DNA from: Vibrio astriarenae
GTDB lineage: Bacteria; Pseudomonadota; Gammaproteobacteria; Enterobacterales; Vibrionaceae
Assembly (NCBI RefSeq): GCF_010587385.1
Contig: NZ_CP047476.1
Span: forward strand, 1,550,001 to 1,614,000
Length of the DNA: 64,000 nucleotides
Direction of reading: 5' to 3'
The notes beneath the pieces are model-generated. The model was not told the DNA's origin, did no database searches, and saw only the letters and a list, made by a program, of their open reading frames with translations. Of the stretch, positions 26,744 to 33,779 are shown piece after piece (position 1 is the first letter of the stretch; each line of letters starts with the position of its first letter). The position numbers were made by a program, and so were the translations under genes.

Positions 26744-27223
26744 CGTGTTAGCTTAATAGGCTTAAAGCAGCGTCTCCTCAATGGCGCTTGAAGCCTTATG
26801 GAATGCGGTTTAAAGCCTAACGGATACCAGTCGATTTTGTGCAGTCATTTCACCTGAAAATGTGCCCGTTTTAGCCACAATTTGTACCAATTTTGTTCAA
26901 TGGAATATTATGTAAGCAGTTACTATCGCAATAATCCTTATTTTCAATTGGCTTAAGCTGTTTTTATTTAAATGCTTACCTAAGCTGCACTCTTGCTTCG
27001 TTACGGCTTAAATTTTGCCCTGATTTTTATTGTTGATGTCTTATTTTACAAGGCTTCCACTGGCTATAGCCGGCAACATAGTCGAGTTGGTTATTTCACT
27101 GTTTTTCATTTCTTTTTCTGGGGTAATAGTGTGAAAGACTACTTTTCTGTTCAAATATCACTCAATTTAAGGGTGTTTTGTGAAGTTGGCCGCGCTGCAA
27201 AATTGAGTTAAGCCTATTAGGTT
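26729..27223. repeat. Iteron-like repeats bounding a 550-bp gene-free stretch of the element
   Basis: AACCTAATAGGCT (26729-26741, at the int stop) and AGCCTATTAGGTT (27211-27223) are a perfect 13-bp inverted repeat. A third copy, TTAATAGGCTTAA, lies at 26753-26765. The gap 26744-27293 has no convincing gene; a short open frame at 26993-27211 has no recognisable features. The position between integrase and alpA/vapE would suit AlpA operators or a replication origin. This is inference. Confidence 0.55.
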
Positions 27224-27293
27224 AAACTTTTTGTGGTGGGCGCAAGTTTTCGATTTGATTGAAGTACATTCATAAACAAGGAAACACAATAGA

Positions 27294-27536
27294 ATGAACT
27301 CAACAAACATTGAAAAACGCGCATATACAGAACAAGAGACAGCAGCCTATATTGGTATGAGCCGTTCGTTCCTTCGGCAGTCACGTATGGAGGGGCAACG
27401 TAAAAATCGTACCGTCGCTCCACCTTTCATCAAAATAGGTCGAGCGGTGCGCTACTTGAAAGAAGACTTAGACCAATGGTTAGACAACCATTCAAAACTC
27501 AATCATCTAGTGTGTGTAGGGGGGATGAATGCGTAG
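27294..27536 (+). CDS. AlpA-family helix-turn-helix regulator/excisionase
   Basis: The 80-residue protein has the MerR/AlpA-like fold: YTEQETAAYIGMSRSFLRQSR is the helix-turn-helix and PPFIKIGRAVRYLKEDLDQWL the wing, both diagnostic of AlpA/DNA-binding excisionases. In P4-like and PICI-like satellites AlpA controls the integrase and the replication genes. It overlaps the next gene by 8 bp. Upstream repeats at 27211-27223 are candidate targets. Confidence 0.88.
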   Translation: MNSTNIEKRAYTEQETAAYIGMSRSFLRQSRMEGQRKNRTVAPPFIKIGRAVRYLKEDLDQWLDNHSKLNHLVCVGGMNA

Positions 27537-28770
27537 TCAAGGACGTCAGGTTAATTTTCCCCATGTTAATCATACAGACTCAGGTAAGCCAGTGGTGTTG
27601 AACACCGCTGATAATCTTGCTGTGTTGTTGGACATTGCAGGGTATTGCATCAAACAGAGCCAAATGACACTGGAGCCAGTATTGTTTGAAGGTGATCGTT
27701 GCTCAAATGACAGTGAACTTGCGAGAAGTAAGCTCATTTCATTGGCATCTATTCATGGGTTGCCTAAGTCAGCCATTGATGACCATCTTAATGCTGTGGC
27801 GCAGGCAAATGCTTACCATCCTGTGAAAGAATGGTTGAGCGGGGAGTGGGATGGAGCCGGTCGAGTTGATAGCGCGCTCTCGTGTCTAGCGACTAAAAAT
27901 CAATCTTTGACAAGTCAGGTGCTTAAGCATTGGCTTGTTGGGTGTGTGGCCTGCTTATATGTCCCCAACTTCAAATCAAAGCTAGTTCCGGTCTTGCAAG
28001 GGAAGCAGTCATATAAGAAAACAGCGTTCGTCGAACGCTTGGCCAGTGTTGTCCCGAATGCGTTCTTAGAAGGCGCAGAGCTGAACCCAGACAACAAAGA
28101 CAGCGTGCTCTCTGTGATACGCTCTTGGATAATTGAGCTTGGAGAGTTGGAGCGCTCGACAAAGAACTGTCAGGGCGCATTGAAAGCGTTTATTACCCGC
28201 TCTTGTGATACCGTTCGACCCCCTTATGCGAAAAGTGACATTAAGAAGGCTCGACAATCTAACTTAATCGCAACGGTGAATGGTACGGATTTCCTGAAAG
28301 ATGAAACGGGGAATTCCCGTTATGCCGTCATCGAGCTGATTGATGAAACAGACATGGAAAAGTTGAATGAGCTGTTGGGTTGGGAATATTGCCAGACTGG
28401 CGAACTCAAATTGGTTGAGCCTGAAAAACTCCGTCAGTTCTGGCTTGAAATTAAGCATCTGTTTTTTGTCTCAAAACATCCTTGGGTGTTATCGAGTGAG
28501 CTACAAGCTCAGGTTGCAAAAGAGTCAACCAAATTTGTGGACAAAGGCAACTGGTACAACGTTATTGATGACCACATGAATACTTGCAGAGACAAAGCCA
28601 AGCAGTGGCTATCGACGAAGCAAATTTGCGAAGTATTGCGCATCGACGCGTCAAAAGTGAATGTGGTTGGCAAAGCCTTGAACCAACATTCGACAGAAGG
28701 GCGGCTTGATAAAAAAATGTCGAATGGTTGCAGCCAGTATTGCTTCCCGTCCATTGAACCTAATTTCTAG
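27529..28770 (+). CDS. VapE-like (virulence-associated E family) P-loop ATPase/replication protein
   Basis: This 413-residue protein has the VapE/primase-helicase layout found in phage satellites: HPVKEWLSGEWDGAGRVDS before the ATPase, a P-loop region at residues 156-167 (LQGKQSYKKTAF), a Walker B-like SWIIELGELE, and the conserved FVTR-like AFITRSCDTVRPPY with IATVNGTDFLKDETGNSRY. The P-loop is unusual: Lys replaces the glycine before the catalytic Lys-Thr. The C-terminus (KQWLSTKQICEVLRID) looks like a winged helix. It would drive replication of the excised element. AGGGGGG precedes the ATG. Confidence 0.83.
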   Translation: MRSQGRQVNFPHVNHTDSGKPVVLNTADNLAVLLDIAGYCIKQSQMTLEPVLFEGDRCSNDSELARSKLISLASIHGLPKSAIDDHLNAVAQANAYHPVKEWLSGEWDGAGRVDSALSCLATKNQSLTSQVLKHWLVGCVACLYVPNFKSKLVPVLQGKQSYKKTAFVERLASVVPNAFLEGAELNPDNKDSVLSVIRSWIIELGELERSTKNCQGALKAFITRSCDTVRPPYAKSDIKKARQSNLIATVNGTDFLKDETGNSRYAVIELIDETDMEKLNELLGWEYCQTGELKLVEPEKLRQFWLEIKHLFFVSKHPWVLSSELQAQVAKESTKFVDKGNWYNVIDDHMNTCRDKAKQWLSTKQICEVLRIDASKVNVVGKALNQHSTEGRLDKKMSNGCSQYCFPSIEPNF

Positions 28771-28784
28771 ATCCATTAAGTGAC

Positions 28785-28835
28785 AAAGCTACCCCTACTA
28801 CCCCTACCAGTAAGTGGAGCAGTAGGGGTAGCTTT
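28785..28835 (+). terminator. Long hairpin after the vapE-like gene
   Basis: AAAGCTACCCCTACT (28785-28799) and AGTAGGGGTAGCTTT (28821-28835) form a perfect 15-bp stem with a 21-base loop. It most likely ends the alpA-vapE transcript. Confidence 0.75.
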
Positions 28836-28995
28836 CTATCAATTTGAATTTGAAAACTTCGCCTCAGCCTTAAAACAATACTTACTACCAGGTACTGTGA
28901 TAGAAAACGATATGACACGCTCGCTCACCATTGCAACTACTTGAATATCGAATGGCTTGCTGATTTAATGAAACATTATAGAAGAGGAGTTGCTT

Positions 28996-29871
28996 ATGAT
29001 AGTGTGTACTTATCGCGTAGATGGTAGTGATTGCACTACAGAGCAATATCAAGCCAACCCCGAAAAATACCGTGGACTCATAGACTGTACCGAATGTGGT
29101 GTAAAAACTTGGTTCGTGAAAAGTTATAAGACGGACAAAATTGATCGAATGGCTTGTTTTGCTGCACGACATTTGGAGGGGTGCAATGCCTCAACCGTAT
29201 TAGTTAAATCCGATGGAAGCGAAGATGAAAATGACGAAGGCGAACTTTCGCACAATATTCGAGTTGATCTCGATAAAGCGGGAGCCAAACAGCTGTACGT
29301 ATCCAAGGACAATGACAAGCATGGCGATGAGCCTTCATCAAGACTCAGTTCAATTCCAAATATTGGCATTGGAGGGGGGGCAGGTTACCCTTTAAATAAG
29401 TCATTGCGAGCGTTGCTTACCAATTTATGCCGGAATCCGCATTATGGTGATAAAGGCCAAACAATTAAAATCGTGGCTGATGGTGGTCGAGAAGTCATTA
29501 ACGACACCCTGAACAATTGTTTGGTTCCCATTCAGACAGCTAGTGAAGAACATGTAGGAAAGGAATATATATTTTGGGGGCCAATTAATAATCTAAATAT
29601 AGACAAGAAAGGTACACTTTGGCTTAACTATGGCGATTACAGAACAGAGCCAAGTGTTAGTCTCTCATCAAACTTAAAGGAAGAAGTTCTCCGTAACTTC
29701 AAAGTTAAAAATATTGAGGAGTTGGATGGCGCTGATGTAATTATCGTAGGGCATGTAGGAATATCACCGAACCACAAGGTCATCATATCAACTGCTTTTA
29801 CCAAGTACTTGTCTTTCAGAAAGGTACAAGTTGTTGACTTGGAATCAGAAGGGGAGTTAGAGTCTTTTTAA
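28996..29871 (+). CDS. Unknown protein with N-terminal zinc-finger-like motif, element cargo
   Basis: I do not recognise this 291-residue protein. Near the N-terminus, Cys31-x2-Cys34 (DCTECG) and Cys54-x4-His59-x3-Cys63 (MACFAARHLEGC) suggest a zinc site like those at the start of some nucleases. A linker rich in Glu, Asp and Ser follows (residues 70-115), then a mixed domain (YPLNKSLRALLTNLCRNP, KEYIFWGPINNLNIDKKGTLWLNYGDYR). There is no signal peptide or membrane segment. ATG 28996 has GAGGAG six bases upstream; a TTG six bases earlier is possible. In satellites this position, after the replication gene, often holds anti-phage or interference cargo. Confidence 0.8.
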   Translation: MIVCTYRVDGSDCTTEQYQANPEKYRGLIDCTECGVKTWFVKSYKTDKIDRMACFAARHLEGCNASTVLVKSDGSEDENDEGELSHNIRVDLDKAGAKQLYVSKDNDKHGDEPSSRLSSIPNIGIGGGAGYPLNKSLRALLTNLCRNPHYGDKGQTIKIVADGGREVINDTLNNCLVPIQTASEEHVGKEYIFWGPINNLNIDKKGTLWLNYGDYRTEPSVSLSSNLKEEVLRNFKVKNIEELDGADVIIVGHVGISPNHKVIISTAFTKYLSFRKVQVVDLESEGELESF

Positions 29872-30056
29872 TGACTGTTTTCTTAACATGTCTTGTCCTC
29901 TTCGTGTGTCGGCGGCACCCAACCTCAAAAATTACAGTGAAGTGATTTACCCCACTTTTTCAACTATGTGTAACCCATAGCAAGTCAGGGGCCCACGTGC
30001 TGTGCTTATGGAGCTCATGCTCTTTTTCAAGGGAGCTTGGATCAGATCATGCTGAA
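29872..30056. other. Gene-free stretch between element core and integron remnant
   Basis: These 185 bp carry no gene or attC box that I can see. A short dyad GGAGCT...AGCTTGG (30009-30040) may form a weak terminator for the unknown gene. The boundary with integron-derived sequence is at about 30057. Confidence 0.5.
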
Positions 30057-30297
30057 ACATAAAATCGGCGATTTTTGTGCATAAAGGCAGATTGTAAAGT
30101 CATAATGGTCAGTCTATGCCGTTATATGGATGATAGACGGCAATTTGCCGTGCAAATTGACAAGTGTAATAATGAGTCATTAGCTAATGCTCTGATTTAC
30201 TGTGGTTTGTTGGTGATACGTTACAAATTGGTAGAAGTGATAGGCGGCAGGATGATAGTGGAAAGGGCGGCTTATTGCCGTATATAAAGTTTTAGAA
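30057..30297 (+). other. Second, degenerate attI-like site with the first 15 codons of an intI
   Basis: About 235 bp aligns with 21384-21643: the reverse complement of intI codons for QQIVDFMY, then, after a 26-bp gap that removes the start codon, the attI region ending in the identical TTGCCGTATATAAAG. Identity looks like roughly 75-80 percent by eye. The crossover core is TTTAGAA (30291-30297) in place of GTTAGGG, so the essential G is lost. This is a remnant of a second integron platform whose intI is deleted. Confidence 0.85.
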
Positions 30298-30335
30298 ACC
30301 TCTTCAACTTTGATAACTAATACAGGAGCTATATT

Positions 30336-30956
30336 TTGGCTGGTAAAATACTAAAGACCGTTTGGAAGGCTACACAGAATATCGTGGGTTGGGCTGGATT
30401 AGCGATTGCTTGCTATACTCTTTACAGCCAAACTATTGGTAAGAATCATGAAATGACAATTGTAGTTACTTCGATTGATGTACACAGAGATCAATTAATC
30501 TTAGGGGTGCTTTTTAATAACTCAGGTGACTTTATCGAAACAGTCATTGATGGTGGTATTTCGCTACCAACTAGCGAGTATTCCTCATATGGTTACCACT
30601 TGCAAGAATGCTTCACCCCTATCTCTATTAAGGAAAAGGATGCGGTCCATAAATATTTTCGTGTACATGTGCCTCTAGGTGGAGATCATAAAAGTGAAAC
30701 GCAAACGGTCACTCGCCCGTTACACATAAAGTATGACATAGTTATGCCTGATGGTGCTGTTTCAACTCAAAATAAAGAACTTGGCACTATTAGTCACAGA
30801 TTATCCGATGGACTTATCGAACGAATTGAAGGTACATCAAGCTTGCTAACTGTGGATTTTGAAGTTGGCGGAACGCGAGATATCGGAAACCATTACATAC
30901 CAGAAACTTATGACTATGACCTTGCAAGATATTCTGGCTGTAAGTTTGGTGTGTAA
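30336..30956 (+). CDS. Cassette 4: membrane-anchored unknown protein
   Basis: The 206-residue protein has one N-terminal transmembrane helix (IVGWAGLAIACYTLYSQ, residues 16-32) and then a soluble, probably beta-rich domain with no family I recognise. The start is TTG 30336 with AGGAG eight bases upstream. It is the first cassette behind the degenerate attI. Both flanking core sites are mutated (TTTAGAA and ATTATAT), so the cassette can probably no longer be mobilised. Confidence 0.75.
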   Translation: MAGKILKTVWKATQNIVGWAGLAIACYTLYSQTIGKNHEMTIVVTSIDVHRDQLILGVLFNNSGDFIETVIDGGISLPTSEYSSYGYHLQECFTPISIKEKDAVHKYFRVHVPLGGDHKSETQTVTRPLHIKYDIVMPDGAVSTQNKELGTISHRLSDGLIERIEGTSSLLTVDFEVGGTRDIGNHYIPETYDYDLARYSGCKFGV

Positions 30957-30960
30957 CGGT

Positions 30961-31087
30961 TTCTACCAAAGTGTTTAAGACGGATTCACAACGCTTGGCA
31001 ATTTTAGTTTGATTCAGATTAAATGCTTACAGCACAATAATTTAGGTTCAGTGATCGCGTTGTTCACCACTTAGCGCAGCATTATAT
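30961..31087 (+). repeat. attC: attC site of cassette 4, degenerate cores
   Basis: The L boxes are clear (GTGTTTAAGACGGATTCACAACGCTTGGC and GTTGTTCACCACTT), but R'' reads TTCTACC and R' reads ATTATAT, where GTTRRRY is needed. The core G is replaced by A at 31081. Confidence 0.85.
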
Positions 31088-31108
31088 TTCAATCGGAGAA
31101 AGTAGGTT

Positions 31109-31564
31109 ATGGAGTTTATTCAACAGATCCTTGTTGGTATTACAATAGCAAGCATAAGTGCAGTTGTTACTGTGAAGCTTTCCTTAAATCGTTTTAGAGC
31201 CGAGAAAGTATGGGAAAGAAAACTGCAAGCCTATGAAAATGTGATAGATGCATTTCATCAGATCAAAAAGTACTATGACGAACACTATAGTTCTTCTTTG
31301 ACGCAAACTAGAATGTCAGAAGAACAGAAAGAAGAACTGTCTAAAGCACAAGTTAAAGGTCGAGCTGAGCTTAGTCGTGCGATAGATATTGGTGGTTTGC
31401 TTCTCAACTCAAATGCTATATTGGCCGTTGAATGCTATTTATCGAATTATCATAACTGCCCCGACTTCGATTTCTACGAAGAGCATTTGGACCATAATTG
31501 GAGCATCACAGATAAAGCACTCAAAGAATTTATCGTCCATGCAAAGATTGATTTAGAAAAGTAA
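31109..31564 (+). CDS. Cassette 5: small membrane protein with coiled-coil-like domain
   Basis: The 151-residue protein has an N-terminal transmembrane helix (ILVGITIASISAVVTVKLSL) and a helical, charged soluble part (FRAEKVWERKLQAYENVIDAFHQIKKYYDEH). I recognise no named family. GGAGAAAG is 10-15 bases upstream of the ATG. It is typical of integron cassettes of unknown role. Confidence 0.75.
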   Translation: MEFIQQILVGITIASISAVVTVKLSLNRFRAEKVWERKLQAYENVIDAFHQIKKYYDEHYSSSLTQTRMSEEQKEELSKAQVKGRAELSRAIDIGGLLLNSNAILAVECYLSNYHNCPDFDFYEEHLDHNWSITDKALKEFIVHAKIDLEK

Positions 31565-31573
31565 GCTTCAAAA

Positions 31574-31700
31574 ACATAACAAATTGCTTAACAGGGACTA
31601 CTAAGGCTTGGCCACTTTCATTCAAATCTGTTTCAGTGCTTAGGCCACAAATTTTAAGTTGGGCGGTATTGCGTTATCGTCCGTTAGCAAGGCGTTATGT
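31574..31700 (+). repeat. attC: attC site of cassette 5
   Basis: R'' ACATAAC (31574-31580) and R' GTTATGT (31694-31700) are perfect complements over a 127-bp site. Inner boxes TTGCTTAACAGGGACT and CCGTTAGCAAGGC define a second attC subtype in this window. Confidence 0.92.
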
Positions 31701-31713
31701 TCACGGAGATTAT

Positions 31714-32247
31714 ATGGAACAAAGAGAACGAATTGAGAACTTTAGTTGGGTTCTATCAGATCTAATCATTGATCTTGGTACCTCATCTAAATATTACCGA
31801 GAGTGCATTTCTAGTTCAGATTACGAACCGCTTAAGAATAAGTATCATTTAGGTCAGGTTCGTATGTGTCACATGTGGACAATAGTTTCTCTATCGAAGT
31901 TGTGTGAAGCGCTGAAAGGTTATGCTGATGAGCTAAAACTCTGTTGTACCGAAGATATCGTAAAAAGTACTTGGAAGTTTAAAGCTGAAATTGAAGAGAA
32001 AAGAGTATATGAATTTCGTAGCAAGTATGCAGCTCATGTATTTGACAAAGATACTAATCAACCTCTAGACCTGAAGACTGGTTATAGCAAGCTTACTTCT
32101 ATTGTTGGCAATACAACTGATGAAGTAATGGAGTTCTATGATTGGATTAACCCAAGAGTTGAAACAAACAATGACTTACTTTCTCAGCTGGTGAAGATTA
32201 ATGGTTGCCTTGAGAGGTACCTTGGCGGCATATCCTCAAGAAAGTGA
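31714..32247 (+). CDS. Cassette 6: HEPN-like unknown protein
   Basis: This largely helical protein of 177 residues contains RSKYAAH (Arg102, His108), which fits the R-x4-6-H active-site motif of HEPN ribonucleases such as AbiU2-type proteins. Without a structure prediction this stays tentative. ATG 31714 is chosen, with CACGGAG 8 bases upstream and just inside the cassette; the frame is open back to 31636 only because it runs through the attC. It may be an RNase effector of a defence or toxin system. Confidence 0.72.
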   Translation: MEQRERIENFSWVLSDLIIDLGTSSKYYRECISSSDYEPLKNKYHLGQVRMCHMWTIVSLSKLCEALKGYADELKLCCTEDIVKSTWKFKAEIEEKRVYEFRSKYAAHVFDKDTNQPLDLKTGYSKLTSIVGNTTDEVMEFYDWINPRVETNNDLLSQLVKINGCLERYLGGISSRK

Positions 32248-32374
32248 ACTTAACAAGGCGTTTATGACGGATTCAAAACGCTTGGCATTTTTGGTTTGAG
32301 TCAGGTTTAGTGTTTACGGCACAATGGTTTAGGTTTGGTGTTCGCGTTGTTCACCACTTAACCTAGCGTTATGT
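32248..32374 (+). repeat. attC: attC site of cassette 6
   Basis: R'' ACTTAAC is at 32248-32254 and R' GTTATGT at 32368-32374, over 127 bp. The inner boxes GGCGTTTATGACGGATTC and GTTGTTCACCACTTAAC match those of cassette 1. Confidence 0.92.
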
Positions 32375-32460
32375 GATTTGTCAAAAGTGACACAGTGCAT
32401 AATAAGACAATCCAAAATTGTATATGCTTGTATTTTGTAACAAGGATAGGTAGCTGATTT

Positions 32461-32685
32461 ATGGGAAAATTGATTTCAACTCTCTTTAGTTGGGCCGTTA
32501 TGAGCCTATGGCTGTTGTTACCATTAGGCTGGGTTTATTGGCTATGGGTGGCAATAAAGTTTGGTGGTTTCGCAATGTTTGCATTGGCCCTATTCCCAAT
32601 TACGACACCAATTGCAGCTGTCTTAGGTGGTTGGTCGTTCTTATTTGGATTGCCTGATTGGGTAGTCAGTATCTTTATAAGTTGA
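32461..32685 (+). CDS. Cassette 7: small hydrophobic protein
   Basis: The 74 residues are nearly all hydrophobic, with two or three membrane helices (TLFSWAVMSLWLLLPLGWVYWLW, FAMFALALFPITTPIAAVLGGW). No family is recognised. It lies alone between two intact attC sites, which supports it as the real cassette gene. Confidence 0.65.
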   Translation: MGKLISTLFSWAVMSLWLLLPLGWVYWLWVAIKFGGFAMFALALFPITTPIAAVLGGWSFLFGLPDWVVSIFIS

Positions 32686-32700
32686 CGTCCAATAGCTTAC

Positions 32701-32827
32701 ACATAACAAATCGCTTAACAGGGACTCCTAACGCTTGGCTGATTTCATTCTAATCAGCTTTAGTGTTTAGAACACAAATTTAAAGTTGGGTGGTACAGCG
32801 TTATCGCCCGTTAGCAAGGCGTTATGT
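32701..32827 (+). repeat. attC: attC site of cassette 7
   Basis: R'' ACATAAC (32701-32707) and R' GTTATGT (32821-32827) give a 127-bp site of the same subtype as the one after cassette 5. Confidence 0.92.
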
Positions 32828-32937
32828 GCCGCCAAGATGACGAAATCATGCTCGTTTTAAATCAACTAGAAGTTTCTGGCTCTCATTGATAACCTTACTG
32901 GTAATGCGCCAACTATTCACAAAAGGCTAGTAATTAC

Positions 32938-33402
32938 ATGTTTAAGCGATTCTTCACAAGAAATCACTCAGAAAAAAGTAGAATGATTGAGGAAAGTGTT
33001 TATGAAATTGTTGCTGATGAACTAAGTAGGGACGAGAAAAGGCCAGGGCTTTGGGCTAAAGCCATGGCTCTTTCTGAGGGCGACAAAGACAAAGTGGAGA
33101 GCATTTATATTAAATTGAGAGCAATTTCTATTTCAGATGAAATGAAGCTTAAACAAGAAGCTGAAGACCTAGCCTCTAAAGCCATACTTGACGAAAAAAA
33201 ACGCCAAACTCATGATCCTTACGGAGGTGAACAGGTTAATAAAGGGCGTTTTGCTATCTATATCAAGAATGAACGCTATCATGTAGTTGATACTGATGAT
33301 TTTTTTAGCCCAGACGAAATCAATGACTTACTCAAATGTGGTTATAAATACGTTACTAATGTACAAGCTAGTTCCAAAGAAGAGGCGCTATATAAAGTCT
33401 AA
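32938..33402 (+). CDS. Cassette 8: unknown soluble protein
   Basis: This 154-residue charged protein is helical in its first 100 residues (EKSRMIEESVYEIVADELSRDEKRPGLWAKAMALSEGDKDKVESIYI), followed by a short beta-like end (RFAIYIKNERYHVVDTDDFFSPDEINDLL). I recognise no family. The start context is weak. It is the last cassette of the inner integron fragment. Confidence 0.72.
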   Translation: MFKRFFTRNHSEKSRMIEESVYEIVADELSRDEKRPGLWAKAMALSEGDKDKVESIYIKLRAISISDEMKLKQEAEDLASKAILDEKKRQTHDPYGGEQVNKGRFAIYIKNERYHVVDTDDFFSPDEINDLLKCGYKYVTNVQASSKEEALYKV

Positions 33403-33431
33403 CTAAATGCATATACATTGCATCAGCAGGC

Positions 33432-33540
33432 ACATAACAAATTGCTTAACAGGGACTCCTAACGCTAGGCCACTTTCATTCAAATCGGCATCAGTGTTTC
33501 GGGCACAAATTTAAAGCTGGGTGGTATAGTGTTATCGCCC
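33432..33540 (+). repeat. attC: attC site of cassette 8, truncated at its right end
   Basis: R'' ACATAAC is at 33432-33438 and the site follows the cassette 7 subtype up to GTTATCGCCC at 33540. The last 18 bp including R' are missing. This is the right edge of the captured integron fragment. Confidence 0.85.
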
Positions 33541-33755
33541 ATTTTTAATCTGAACGAAATGGTTTAGATCTGCACACCTATGACGTTCCTGTTCAAAAGC
33601 ATGTTGTTGCCATCTATGGCCAAATACTGATATTACAGATCTAATGTGTATTTGAGCTACATATATGCTACATGGGAATTTGTATTGCGCTAGCTTTCCA
33701 TCTTAAGCATTTGTTTTTTATTGGCTTTTTTCTTTTGGTGTTCACCCCTTAACAG
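33541..33755 (+). other. Right end of the integrative element
   Basis: These 215 bp carry no gene. GAGCTACATATATGCTACATGGG (33655-33677) resembles TTGCTACATATTCGCTACACAAGG just upstream of int, as expected if both are arm-type integrase sites of one attP. The stretch ends with the 14-bp repeat TCACCCCTTAACAG (33742-33755). Confidence 0.55.
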
Positions 33756-33779
33756 GGCGTTAGGCAAATAGGAGCAGAT

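Larger units (their letters stand above)
25355..33755 (+). mobile_element. Putative satellite-like integrative element inserted in an attC site
   Basis: The segment is bounded by 14-bp direct repeats TCACCCCTTAACAG (25355-25368 and 33742-33755) that lie inside a split attC. A tyrosine recombinase begins 163 bp inside the left end, followed by AlpA-like, VapE-like and an unknown gene in one direction. A 3.5-kb piece of a second integron (30057-33540) and a 200-bp right end complete it. Similar GCTACATAT-N2-GCTACA arrays lie near both ends (25498-25520, 33657-33675), as expected for arm-type integrase sites. The direct repeats could instead reflect homologous recombination between attC sites, because this box is conserved among them. 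Confidence 0.62.

Noticed and set aside
26993..27211. 72-codon open frame between int and alpA
   Set aside because: There is no ribosome site and the translation is low-complexity and aromatic-rich; the region is better explained as regulatory or origin DNA with repeats.
30009..30040. attR core of the element next to the unknown gene at about 30.0 kb
   Set aside because: I found no direct repeat shared with the left end here; the matching 14-bp repeat is at 33742, so 30057 is more likely an internal junction.
30075..30287. 70-codon open frame across the second attI
   Set aside because: It lies wholly within sequence homologous to the attI/intI promoter region, which is non-coding in the intact copy.
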